From the NCBI GenBank assembly GCA_013396995.1, contig VWZP01002845.1, forward strand, positions 5,724,482 to 5,788,481: DNA of 64,000 nt. Direction: 5' to 3'. The notes beneath the pieces are model-generated. The model saw only the letters and a program-made list of their open reading frames with translations, was not told where the DNA came from and ran no database searches. Below, one piece after another: positions 11,721 to 23,271 of the stretch. Origin of the DNA: Dicaeum eximium. Taxonomy: Eukaryota > Chordata > Aves > Passeriformes > Dicaeidae. The position numbers and the translations under genes are program-made. The stretch's first letter is position 1. Every line of letters starts with the position of its first letter.

Positions 11721-14700
11721 GATTTAAAATACTTTTAAGAAATAATTATGCTTTCCATGAAGTCGGGCACCAGAAAAAAACAGTGGTCTGTATCTCAACA
11801 TTGTGAATACATCATCACAAAAAAATCACAAGCAAGTAAAAGGAAAATATAAGACAGGTGATTTATGAGATATTATTTTGTGATTCTAAGTTTGAAGTAG
11901 GATTTCATGTTCTATTTTGTGTCTTTACTTTAAAAAAAAAGAAACAACACAATCAAGGATGGCAGAATATGCATGAAAATTGCGGCCTCATGGCAGAAGG
12001 ATTTGATCTTGCTGCTAACCAGGGCTTTGAGTTGCAAACATAGGCTGTATTTTAACATTGACCTTCCTGTGCTTTCAGAAAATCAAGGGTTTGAATCCTC
12101 TGTGTAACAGGATAGCAATACCTGCTCCTAGCTGCAGTTTCCTTTTCCAACTGCACTCTGAAGACCAAAACTGTTCCAAAGAACAAGGAATGCCCCAATG
12201 AGTGATGGAATGGTCCCCAGTGTGGTACAGCTCCTGAAGTTGTAGCTCAGGAAGATCATGGAGCTGTGGACACCATGCTGCTGAGAGGTGCTCCGTGCTG
12301 CTGAAGGAAGCAGAAATCACTGCCCAGCATTGGAGCATGGCCCTGTTCTTGAGCTTTGGGTGACTCAGGGGGATCCTGGAGGCACCTCATTTTCTATTAG
12401 GGATTTTGTCTTCCAGGAAAAAATGTCAAGGAGCCCAGAGAAGATACAAGGCAGATCAATTTGATTTTCTTATAAAGGAAGTAAGGAAAAGGCAGAGACT
12501 GTGACATGAGTCACAGTTGCGGTAACTGGGGAAGGTGGGAACAGAACGTAGGTTTCATGATTTCAGTGGAATTTTTCTTCTATTTTTTCCTTCCTCAGTT
12601 ATAATTTTATTCAGTTCCTCTCCTCCTCCCCTATTCTCCCTCCTCCCCTAGGACTGGCAAGTGGGAAAGGCAAGTAATGAAGGCCAGTACCTGCCACTAA
12701 ATTTCAGCAGGCAGCAAGGCTGGTGAAAATTCCCTGCTCCCAGCATTTATGGCAGGGTGCAATCAGTGGCTTGTGTTTGCTATTTAAACAAAGGAGCTTT
12801 GGAATTAGAGGGAAGGTCTTCCCCAAGAAGCTGCTGACTCCTGAAACCTGATGTCCTGTTCCTTATCAGGCTGGTTTATGACAGGTTTCATAAATGTTTT
12901 ATGAGACCCTGATGACTGCATGGCTGAGCTGGGTGGTGGCAGCTGCCCTCAGCTTTGTGCGTTATTGACAAAAGATCAAAGACCAGATTTACCACCCTGA
13001 TAAGATCCGATGGATAAGCATCCTGAACTGACTTCTTCCCCATTTCCTGCATGAACAAACACGTTGCAGAATTTGTTGACAGAGGCTCAATCCTGAAGAC
13101 CTTGTTTGGACAAAATTCCTGCCAATTTCTACACCCCTTCCCCTAGGCTTAGTGGAAATTCCATGAAATGGGCAGTAAAGTTTGAGACCCTTGTCTCACT
13201 ACAAGGGGAGCCACAACTTTGATTGACAACCCTTTTTCCAAGAGTCCCTGGATAGAGGGACCTTTAGGGGATCATTGGTCTTGATGGAGTCAGGTTGATG
13301 GCAGCCAAGATAGATTGCCAATTTCCCAGTTGTTTGAAAGCTCTGGTGCATAAGGCCACCATGTGGTGCCACCACATGTGGCAGAGCTCTGTCTCACTTC
13401 CATCTGCAGTCCTCCAGGATGGGATCTGTGATCAGCAGCTGAGACCAGTGGATGCAGCAATTGGGAACATGGGTTGCATGACAGATGCCAGCCAAGCCTG
13501 TCGCACACAAAGCATCTGAGTTTAGCACATCTGACTTTTTAATAGCCAAACCTCTGGGAAGGTCCTGGGGTTGGTCTTAGCCAGGGTTTGAGGTAGGGCT
13601 TGTCCTACAAAAGATGTCTCTCCTAGGCATGTCTGCCAGCACCTCCTGCACCAGGAGCACTGTCAGCCCAGCTGGGCACTGTGGTCCCAGGACCTAAAGG
13701 CTGCAAGGTGAGAGGGTGAGAGGGCCACTCCACGTGGTCAGAAGCACATTACAGCTCCCAGACTTTGGGTGTCAGAAGTGCTAGCAAGCTAAAGAAAGTG
13801 GGTGGCGAGGCAGGACTGCAGTGCATTTCAAACAGAACTGCAGGTCCTAAGAGTTGACTGCTGTTACTATTTTTTGCTGTAAACTTTCTAGATAATTGTC
13901 AAAAAAATGTATCTGTCTTTTCCAAGCCTGGGAAGAGAAATATTTTTAGTTTCTTGTCAGGGGATTATTTCATTATTAGTCAAAAAATTTTTTGAGATAG
14001 CTAAAAATAAGATACTGTGGAAACACTGAGCTCAGTCATTCTGTATTTGTTGATTTTTAAAAGCAGGAGCAGAACAACTGTCTTTGTGTGACACAGGGCA
14101 TGCCTGTGCTGTGTTTCCTGGGAAGCCTGACTACTGACTCAAAAAATGTTCAATAGTAGGGCTTAGTGAGACTAAAGTATCACAGAAATTGCCTTCAGAG
14201 CCACTTTGAGCAGCAGAAGCGATGGGTCAAAGAATGCCCACAGTGCTTAAATACAGGCAAGAGTACCAAATAAAGAGACATGAAGTGGGATTGAAATTCT
14301 GATCACCAAGTGCTCAGAGCCAGGGCCTGCCTTAAATCGGATTCTTCACTGCCAGACACACCCAGCCTGGGAGAGACTGGGGTTCCTCTATTTGGAGAGC
14401 AGGGAAAGACTATCTGAACCCACGAGGAAAGATTTAGGTTTTCTCATTCTGCTGTGTCAGACACCAGTTGACTAAACAAGGGATTCTTCCAGGCTTGAAA
14501 CATGCAATTTGCTGGAAGCTGATGTCTGGTTTGAGTGCTACATTTTTTTCGGTCTCACTGAAAATCAAAGTCTAAAAAAAGTGCAAGTTTAAGCATTTTG
14601 CTTCTGTCCCTGATGCCAGAAATTTGCTTCTCTAGAGCTCAAAGGAAGATACTTATTTTAAAAGGCAGGGCTAATTGACCATGAAGTAGTCCATCAAGTG

Positions 14701-15219
14701 GAAATAGCTGGGTTTACTCCCACTGTTCGTGGAAGTATAAGTAACTCCACAAAGCAATGGTAAGCAAAAATCTAGTCTAGGGACCTCAAGTACCTGAAAG
14801 ACTTTTTTTTTAAGAAACCAGACATGGAAAATTAACATATATATAATCTGTCATATTTTTGCTGGACTTGATAAGAACAAATACTGTGTTATACTACAGG
14901 TCCAGTAATGCAACATCAAAAAACAGAATATTGAGAAGCAGCTGTTGGTGACTGAGAAAGGAGCTGAGAATGTTTTAAATAAGAAGAAAACCTTGTGTGA
15001 AACATTTCATTTTGCTCACAACTCATCTCCAGATATTGTTGATCATTTCCAGCAGGGCAGGAGGACATGCAGCAGAGCCAGCACAGAGGCAGCAGCACTG
15101 TCTTTTATAGTGAACATAGGCAGGTAGACACACGTTTTTATCTTCTTCGAATTTGTTTTCTAAACATTATCAACTCAGATTGCCCTTCACAAATTTCACT
15201 CTAAAACTTCAGAGTAATT
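11721..15219. other. Unique noncoding DNA, no gene seen
   Basis: No recognisable gene. A pyrimidine-rich run lies at about 12570-12652 (TCCTCCCC-type words). Open frames are at most 87 codons and look random. No CR1 or LTR remnant was found by eye. Confidence 0.5.
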
Positions 15220-15444
15220 GGCTTTTACAATGCAGTAAAGAAAGATATTAACTGGTTTGGGGATAGACTAGACAACCATTCACATCACTCTTTTATCAAT
15301 ATTGCCATAATTTGACACTTTTGAATGGTGGAGGATTGTAAAGCCCCTGCAGACCCTGTAAAACGTTAAATGGAGATTAGTCTTACTGCTTAGTTTAAGC
15401 CTAGTAAAAGATAATTAAATTGACTGATGCCGCTGTAAATCTCA
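15220..15444 (+). repeat. Duplicated noncoding element, copy A
   Basis: This stretch aligns along its length with copy B (18742-18957), same orientation. Shared exact blocks: a start of GGCTTTTA; TAATTTGACACTT at 15308-15320; TTGTAAAGC; GACCCTGT; AGATTAGTCTTAC at 15374-15386; GATAATTAAAT at 15410-15420; and a GCTGTAAA word near the end. The last two anchors are 36 bp apart in both copies. It is AT-rich, has no open frame and does not match CR1 or an LTR. It could be a duplicated enhancer or two copies of an ancient, exapted repeat family. Confidence 0.75.
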
Positions 15445-17489
15445 CTTTTATCAAATCCAGGCTCTCTCTGTCCTTATGATTTTACAGCATCATTAATGTT
15501 GTTGTGACAATATCATTAATCTCTTCCTGCTGTTCAGAGAATGAAAGGCAACCAGCAAACACTATAAAAATCTGCTCTCTCCTCACTAGTGTTATCTTTT
15601 CTCCCTTCTTGACTCTCACACAACTTAGACACACATTTCATTCATGAGGTGATTTTAAAAGCTGAAAATTAATTGTAAACACACCATATAGTTTCTTTCA
15701 CTGTGGTTTGTGTAAAATTTTTTTTTTAGTTTTGGGGTTTTAGAGGACTTTTTTTGTCAAGCAAAAGGGATTAGAAATAATTCCTCAGTGTTCTTCGGAG
15801 TTTTGTTTTGGCCTTTTTTTATGCTACTCTCTGTAACAACACAAAATATCATCGGGCCTACAAGTGTGATACACTGTTTTAAAAACCCTGGGAATTCCAC
15901 CTTAAGTCATCAGTTTTTACTTTTCCTCAATTTATTACACAGGGAAGATTGACTTTTTTCTGCTTCTGGTTTCCTATTGAGGACTGGGCAGAGGGAGGAG
16001 GTGAACAGCCTGTTTGGGGAAACTGCAGCCACTGTGTAAGCCATGACAGTGTAGCAACTGGAGCTGTTCAGCCTCCCGTAGGCTTTGCACATCCCTCCCT
16101 GGTGCAGTAGCTGCTGGGGACATCACTTACCCCCTTCTTGCTCTGCCTGAACTAAGACACCTCTGCCCAAGGCACCTCTGCTTCTCACAATGTCTATTCT
16201 GCCCACTGCTGTACCTCAGCATCTCCACAAAATTATTCCATCTTTCTTTTCTCTGTGTGCATCTCCTCTTTATGATTGCATGTGAGTGGTACAGCCTGAA
16301 TCATACAGCCTTATAATTTCCAAACCACTTTTTTTTTTTTCCCCCAGGGTAAGGACACTTGCCTTCCCAAGGTGTAACCGTGGATGCTGGGTCATGCACC
16401 TTGAGTTGATCAGGGCACATGTAATCCCCTCTCTTGGTATGAGGTGGACAAAATAATCCCACCTCAAACAGGAGGAGACTTTACTTAAGTGAAGTTCTGA
16501 TAACCACACTGTCTGTCTTCCCCAAGGTCAGCTGGCTCAGCAGGGCTTTATCCATATTGTTTTACCCAGGATATTTAACTGCAAGCCAGGATTAAACCCC
16601 TTCAAAACCAGACTACTACTTGGGCTCTTCACTCTAGGTGGTGGATTTCACATGACCGAAATTTTGTGGCATCCTCCAGGAAAAAAAAACCAAAACAGCA
16701 ACCCCGTAACAATCTGAATGCTGTTAGGCTTCTCCTAACAAGCTAGGCTGCTTTCTCTGACTGTCTGTATTTTCCTGGTTAATTCAAGGTTTGAGGCTGT
16801 CCCTTAGGACTAACATAAAAGCAGAATTGTGCTGCACTTGGCTGAAGTCAATGGAACAAATTGACTACTTTAGCTCACTGTTTATAAGGGGGAGCATTTA
16901 TGTAAAAAATATTTTAAGTTCATAATCTGGCATTTAAGTTATGCTAAAGCCTAAATATAGTGCTTTAATCATCAGCAGCTATGATTTCACTCCAGTATTT
17001 CTTTAAACTCTTTGGTTTGAAAGTCCAAAAGATAAGAAGTACTTCTCAGTAATGCAAATAGACAGAGAGCATGGAATTCACTCAGAGACTCTTTCTCCAG
17101 CCTGGGCTGTGCTTACCTTTTCAGCTCTCAGATAACTGGAGGAAAAAATTCCATCTCAACTCTTTCAAACCCTTGAGGCGGACAAGGCTTGCCCCTCTGG
17201 AAAGATCTAGGGCTACACCACACTCTTTTCTGTGTCAGCCCCATGGATAAACGGCCATGGTGGTTGAGGGGTAATCCCTAAATTCTGCAAAGGGGAGGAA
17301 GTGATGAGGAGGGTAGAATGGGTAGCAATGCTATGGGATAAAGGAGTGGTGGGACTAAAAGCATAGATTAGTTTGGGTATGATACGTGTTAAGGCCGAGC
17401 TATTCTTATAAAAGACTATATAAAAAGAACTGGTGCAGTAGCACCTTGAGCCCTGTGTGCAATATAAAATTGCACAATATAAAAAGAGG
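15445..17489. other. Unique noncoding DNA with a splice-like tract
   Basis: No gene recognised. At 16329-16353 a run of 12 T and 5 C is followed by AGGGTAAGG, which resembles an acceptor placed almost directly against a donor. A9 occurs at about 16681-16689. The segment next to the following CR1 (about 17400-17489) repeats the short word AATATAAAA. Confidence 0.5.
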
Positions 17490-17938
17490 GTGTCCAAAGG
17501 AGGGCAATGACGATGGTGGAGGATCTGGAGGGGAAACCCCATGAGGAGCTACTGAGGTCACTTGGTGTATTCAGGCTGGAGGAGTCTGAGGGGAGACCTC
17601 ATTGCAGTCTGCAGCTTCCTCGTGAGGGGAGGGGAAGAGAAGGGGCAGATACCAATTTCTTCACTCTCATGAGCAGTGACAGAACTTAAGAAAACTGCCT
17701 GAAGTTGTGTCAGGGGAGGTTTAGGTTGGATATTAGAAAAAGGTTCTTCACCCTGAGGGTGGTTGGGCACTGGAACAGGCTCCCCAGGGAAGTGGCCACA
17801 GCACCAGCCTGACAGAGTTCAAGAAATATTTGAACAACACTCTCAGGCCCATGGTGTGACTCTTGGGGTGTCCTGTGTATAGCCAGGAGTTGGACTCAAT
17901 GGTTCTGATGGGTCCTGTGGGTAATATATAGTGAATCC
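17490..17938 (+). mobile_element. CR1 LINE fragment, 3' region, forward orientation
   Basis: A clear CR1 3' region read forward. Recognisable stations in order: GTCCAAAGGAGGGCAATGA, GAGGAGTCTGAGGGGAGACC, GGTTCTTCACCCTGAGGGTG, GGCACTGGAACAGGCTCCCC, AGTTGGACTCAATGGTTCTG. The usual TTCCAACTC part of the tail appears deleted and the ATTCTATG-type terminal repeat is degenerate. The copy is 5'-truncated, as most CR1 copies are, and its frames are broken. It lies between the two copies of the duplicated element, so the duplication is not a CR1 by-product. Confidence 0.95.
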
Positions 17939-18741
17939 TGTCCAGCAAAGATATTACCAGAAAAGAGAAACCTGTGTGAGCAAAACACAAGGATGACTGT
18001 GTAGGAGTCCTGGGTTTGGTATGGGCAGCTCACTACTTCCTGCTGCCTGCCGGGGATTTGGTCACGCAGAGAGGCCCTGACTCCTGTTCCCTTGGGCAGG
18101 AACGGAAGGGACATCATGTGGGGGCAGTCAGCAGGGCAGGAGAAGGGTTTTTCCAAGCTGTGGATGGCCTTTCACTGTTCAGAGCTGTCCCCCAAAGCCT
18201 GGAGAAACCCTCCAGCAGAGCACCATGCCTGGCTTGTTCCAGGGCACCATGACCCGGAAAATTCTCTTAGGCAGGTCAGCAGGTGCAGGTGCTTAAAAGT
18301 CCAAGGGTAGAGTTCTGCCAAAGTTCACTCCTTTACGGCACACAAAGTTCTGCTGCCACGTCCGGGCGGCTCCGCTGCACCCAAGCGCAAGGCCTGGGCT
18401 GTCCTAGCTCCGGGTGAAGCATTTGTGCCCAAGCAAAACATCATATTTTTCAAAACCTGCTATAAAACAAGCTCCCAGATGCATCTCTGGATCTGCCAAA
18501 GGGCACCATCAGTGCTCAGAGTCGCAGCCGTGCAGCAACTGGAGGGGCTCCAACATTAATCCCAAACTAATGGTACAGATTATCTGGAAATATAAATAGT
18601 AGAAGATACTGAGTGTTGTTACTCCTCAATAAAAGGTGCACATTATTTGATTCTAACTATATTTAGTTCAAGTTGCTTCCTAATGATTAGCATTTGAAAG
18701 AGATGTAAACAATTTTCATTTTCTTTAAATGAAGGGTGATA
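17939..18741. other. Unique noncoding DNA with a CpG-rich spot
   Basis: No gene recognised. About 18333-18420 holds eight CpGs (for example CACGTCCGGGCGGCTCCG), denser than the surroundings. Such spots can mark a promoter or simply a GC-rich segment. Confidence 0.45.
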
Positions 18742-18957
18742 GGCTTTTATAGCAGAGTATAAAGATATCAGCTGGGAAATCTATGGCCATCAATGGCTTT
18801 AGTTTTCTCCCTTTATCTATTGGTATAGCCCTAATTTGACACTTGCCTGTTGAGGAAGCTTGTAAAGCAACTACCGACCCTGTTAAATTTAGATTAGTCT
18901 TACAGCTCACTTAAAGCCAGTAAAGTGATAATTAAATCCACTCTTGAGCTGTAAACT
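18742..18957 (+). repeat. Duplicated noncoding element, copy B
   Basis: Partner of 15220-15444. Anchor blocks in the same order: TAATTTGACACTT at 18832-18844, AGATTAGTCTTAC at 18891-18903 and GATAATTAAAT at 18927-18937. The two copies differ mainly between the anchors and in the first half, where small indels are needed. Similarity stops at about GGCTTTTA upstream and GCTGTAAAC downstream. Sequence between anchors has diverged far more than the anchors, as expected if the anchors are constrained binding sites; that last step is inference. Confidence 0.75.
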
Positions 18958-21448
18958 CCAGACTACCTGGAATTAGCCACTATTCCTGCCACTGGCAATG
19001 TGGCTTCATTAGAATTTATACTGTCCCCTGCTGCAGGGACCCTCCAGACATGGAAGGGAGGGGAGTATCTGTCTGACCACGCTGCCCAGATCCTACAGCC
19101 TCCTCTGGCACACGCAGCCCTGTGAAACACTGCCTGGCTGCTGCCACAAGGTGCTTCTGAGCCTTGGCACAAGGCTGATGTGGCAATACTTATCTCTAAA
19201 TTCAGACCAGAGGTTACAATGTGGGTCAAACCCAGTTTATCAGAGAGAAAAGATAGCCCTGCCCTGCTGTTGGGGTAGACAACAAATAATTTTGTGTTAT
19301 CCTTTCTTGGCTTCTACTTTGAAACAGCATTAGTCATTTGGGAATTGAGGCTCTCAGACTTTGGCTGAGGTTTCATTGTGTCTCTGCTGAGCTTTGCAGC
19401 AGGAGAGAGCCCAAATGCACTATTGCTTTTGTCATCCACGAGCCAAATGCACCACAATCCCATGGGGACAGCACAGGGTGGACTCAGCCATGGATAAGAG
19501 GAGCTGGAAGAGAGCATTGCAGTCTGTCCTTCTCTCATAATGACCATTTTCTTGGGTCATTTCATTCTGTCTCTGTATCCCTGACATGCACACATGGATT
19601 AGGAAACACAAAGGAAGACAGTCCTCTCTCAGCAGAACCTCACTATGTGTCACTTGGTTTGGAAGGATGCCTGACACTGCTTGTTTCTTTGGAAGGGGAG
19701 GGGATCTAAAATACCCCAAAACTGCTTTCACATGTACCAAAAGGAAAGAATTGCACATCAAAAAAGTCATGCAGAGGAAAACAGGTTTCACATTTGATCA
19801 CTGTGACTCAGCAGAAGGCTTATGATGAAAAGAGTTTTGAAACACATTCAATGTATTTTGTTGTTTCAATTCTAGTTTTGTCTGATTTTCTTTAATTTCA
19901 AAATTTTTTGGGCAAGCACTGAATCATACTTTCTCAGAAGGTACTGCAGACACTTCTCAATCCTTCATCGACCTTCATCCACCACTAACAATATCTGCTA
20001 GAGCAGGAGGCAGGTGGAATTTGGGGCTGAAACCAAATGACCATTTATTTTCTAAATTTATTGAGAAAGTGGCTGAGTAGTGCCCACCTTTGGTTTGATG
20101 CCAGCTTAGTGAGAATGTCCTGTGTTACATCCCTGTCCTGGCTGGATGTGAGAGGATGAGATAACTTTTGTCCCAAATGAGCTACATGGGAGGAGGCAGT
20201 TCAATTTTCAATGAAACTCCCTACATTTAGCAGCCTGCCTCTCTGCTGTAAGCCCAGTCTCTAGGCTTCCCTTAGAGGCAGTGATGTGGTCAGGGAGCAG
20301 TGCTGCCAACCCCAAGGCTACCTGGCTAGTCCTAGGAACCTCTGGCTGAGCACAGGGGGCTGCCCTGACAAGATTTCTGGTGATCTCTCCTGTGCAACAT
20401 GCTCAGTGTGAGTGTCTGCTCATGCAAATGAGTGTCTGAACATAGCTGTCTTGACCTTGGACTGAATTATTTTATACAAAAAAAAGAGGTATAATTTATG
20501 CAAGTGATAGTCAAGATAAAAGCTTCTGGAGACTGGTGCTTGTACTGGATGCTTTGCAAAGCAGCGGTCCCTGATGTGAGGCAGCAGGAGGGAGATGCGC
20601 TCTTCACACCAGCGCCGTGACACACACAGTGTGATTTCTAGACTTTCTTTTAAAGTCACTGCTGTTCAGTGCGGCACAAAGGAAGTGCAAGCGTTACCGA
20701 AGGAAACCCAGGGCAGGGAAGGGATCGCCTCCGGCAGCATCCAGCGCTGCCGGGAGCTGCGCCTGGACGCGGTTTGGTGCTGCCACCCGCCGGGCTTCTG
20801 GATCCATGAGTTATTTTCCCTTTGGGCTTTCACTCCCCTTCATTAGACGGGAGTTCAGAGAAGGACAAGCCGTCCCTGCCTGGGGACTTAATGTCCCTTG
20901 CCAGGGCAGTGGAAGCTGCCACCTCCCAGTCACCAGGATGGCATCTATCATTCCTACCTGCCCAAAAGAAACCGGTGCTCCTTCTTTGTGTCAGGGGCCT
21001 CTTGGTGAAACCCTTTGTCTTGACCTTGTCCTTCCACTTCTGCCTCTTTGCAGCCCCACAGTTCCCAGCTTCTGCCTTCAGCCCTCCTGGTGCCTGTCTC
21101 ATCTTCAGCCGTGATCACCACAGAGAAGAGCAGAGAATGCAAAACACCCCAAACAGGGACCTTTTAATGAGAGGCGGGAGCACAGCGAGACATGAGTGCT
21201 CTTTTAAAGTAACCAACTGTCCCATGCTATTTGAAGACATAATAAAATTTAATGCACAGCCTTTCAAGAGTTACCAGTGCATCTTCCCTTGGCTACCTTC
21301 AAAAACACTTTTTAAATATTGAAAATCCCTCTGAGCCTTCACTATGAAACTTTAATGGAGACAGATTCTCTGAGCCTGCTGAAAGGATTTCTCTGCAGCA
21401 TATATTGGTTAATTTACTGAGATTCTTTCTCCCCAGCATCTTTCTTCA
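18958..21448. other. Unique noncoding DNA, no clear gene
   Basis: Open frames up to 166 codons (20822-21322) exist, but they overlap several other frames and encode no recognisable domain, so I do not call them genes. The CpG-rich patch inside this stretch is listed separately. Confidence 0.45.
20590..20800. promoter_or_regulatory. CpG-rich patch, possible promoter
   Basis: About 15 CpG dinucleotides fall in roughly 210 bp, including GACGCGG and CGCCGGG-type words, inside a window that is otherwise strongly CpG-depleted. This suggests DNA kept unmethylated in the germ line, as at a promoter or enhancer. No TATA box, initiator or clear exon can be assigned. It is shorter than a standard CpG island, so the call is weak. 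Confidence 0.3.
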
Positions 21449-21627
21449 CTCTCTCTCTCTCTAGAGAGTTCTGTTGTGTGAGAGTGTCAGTTCTGCTCTT
21501 TGTTTCATTTTTCATTTCTTCTTCACTTTTGAACCAAAATTAACTAAACTTTCTTACCATCTTTATTGCCCCCCCCCCCCCCCCATTTCATTTTAGTTGT
21601 GGTTGGTTTGTTGTTGTTGTTGTTGTA
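21449..21627. repeat. Low-complexity cluster: (CT)7, C16, (TTG)n
   Basis: (CT)7 at 21449-21462, an uninterrupted run of 16 C at 21569-21584, and a TTG repeat of about six units at 21608-21627, in a pyrimidine-rich setting. Lengths of such homopolymers are often wrong in assemblies. The C16 run could form a G-quadruplex-like or i-motif structure. Confidence 0.9.
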
Positions 21628-22697
21628 GGGGAGGTTTAATTTTTTTTATTTTCGACCTTTTCCCCCATTTGCTTCCATTTTAAATTGCCTCTTTTCTGTA
21701 ACTTCAGATGAGCTTTTTTCTCCTGTATCCTTCTAGGTTTCCATGTTTCCTCTGACAGCAAAGTTTGAAAGTAATTGAATGTGTTAAAATTAGTGGAACA
21801 ACCCATTCTCTTCCAGATCACTGAGCTCAGGAGAACAGCTAGCTGCTCAGAAAATGTGACCAAACATAGGGTGAACACATGTTAAGAAAAACATCTTCCA
21901 GATGCTGATAACCTCCCTGTACCCCCTTGAGCAACAGTCTTCATATCAGCAGTCAGACATCTCATCTGAATGTAGGGGATTGCAATATGGTATCTGTTTC
22001 TGAGGGACTCATCTGACATCTTTATAACTAAAGGCAAGAAATAGGCACTCTGGGGTATCATTCACTGGACAGAATTTAAATACCTGTTTGGATGTCAGAC
22101 CATCTTCTTTTGTTTTCTATCTAACCTATTCCACAGAGCCTTAGGCAGTAACTGGGTTTTCTTGATGTGATCACTTACTTCCTGTGGCATTTTCTTCGAA
22201 TACAGAGATTATTCAACACCTTTCTTGATCTGGACATTAAGCATGAACACAATATCCACATAGTTCTTGTACCAAACAGGTTCACACATTGCTGGTATGC
22301 TGATAAGGAAATTGTGTATTATGGTGTGGTGTGTGCAAACCTTGTCACCAGACCATGCTGCAGCATGTGGACCTCAGGTATCTCCAACAGTGCCCTGTGT
22401 CCTACAGCACTGGAGCAGCTGGGAATGACCATCTTGGAAGTCAAGAAGAGTTCTGGTGGTCAATTATCTTTCATTCTGAAAATGTAACTATAAAGAAAAG
22501 AAGAAAAAAGAACAACAGAATCATGTAGCAGTTCAGCTTCAGTGTTGTCTGTGGTTCCCTTGAGGAGAATTTCCAAGAAAAGATTGCTAGTACTAGTGAA
22601 ATAAAGCACCAATTTCCTACTGCCCAAATTTTGCTTTTAAGAGACTCAGTTCCCAATCATCCTCACTGAAATTGCTTCCCAGGCCAGGAAGTGGGGC
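21628..22697. other. Unique noncoding DNA, no gene seen
   Basis: AT-rich, with short overlapping open frames only. Nothing recognised. Confidence 0.5.
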
Positions 22698-23271
22698 TGT
22701 GGTGGGTTGGCCTTAACCAGCAGCCAAACACCTACACATCTGCTGGGTCTCCCCTCTGCCGCATGATGGGAAGAAGATGGGAGGACGGCACCCAGATAAA
22801 GGCAGTTTGGTAGGTTAAGCAAAAAATGCACACTCCAGCAAAGCAAAAAGACAAATTTGTTCACTTTATCCCTTCAGCAACTGATGTCTTTCCACCTCCT
22901 GGAAACCAGGGCTTCAGCACATGCAAAGGTTAGTTGAGGAGACACATGCCATAACCACCAATGTCACCCCTTTCCCCTTGTTCCCTGGAGCTGTTACTGC
23001 AGCACGTGTTGCTGTAAGGCAGGAAATAACCCTTTGGCCAGCCTGGCTCAGTTATCCCAGCTGTGATCCCTCCCAGCTTCTTGCCAACCTCCAGCCTACT
23101 TGCTGGTGGGGCAGAGGGGGAAAAATGAAAATGCAATGTTGCACAAGTGCTGCTCAGCAACAGCCAAAACACTGGTGTGTTATCAGCGCTGTCCTAGTCA
23201 CAAATCCAAAACTCAGCACTGTCTGGGCTGCTGTGGAGGAAATTATCTGTTTCCCAGTCAAGCCCAGGACA
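22698..23271 (+). mobile_element. Solo LTR of an avian endogenous retrovirus
   Basis: The segment starts with TGTGGTGGGTTGGCCTT and ends with CCCAGGACA, i.e. TG...CA termini. Its 3' third carries words I associate with a widespread bird LTR family: GCTGCTCAGCAACAGCCAAA, GGTGTGTTATCAGCGCTGTC, AAATCCAAAACTCAGCACTG. Length is about 574 bp. No internal retroviral sequence, primer-binding site or second LTR lies next to it, so it is a solo LTR left by recombination. No matching target-site duplication is visible at these ends, so the exact boundaries or flanks have decayed. Open frames across it are chance frames. Confidence 0.8.

Noticed and set aside
20822..21322. 166-codon plus-strand open frame
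   Set aside because: It overlaps several other frames of similar length, has no recognisable domain and its composition fits translated noncoding DNA.
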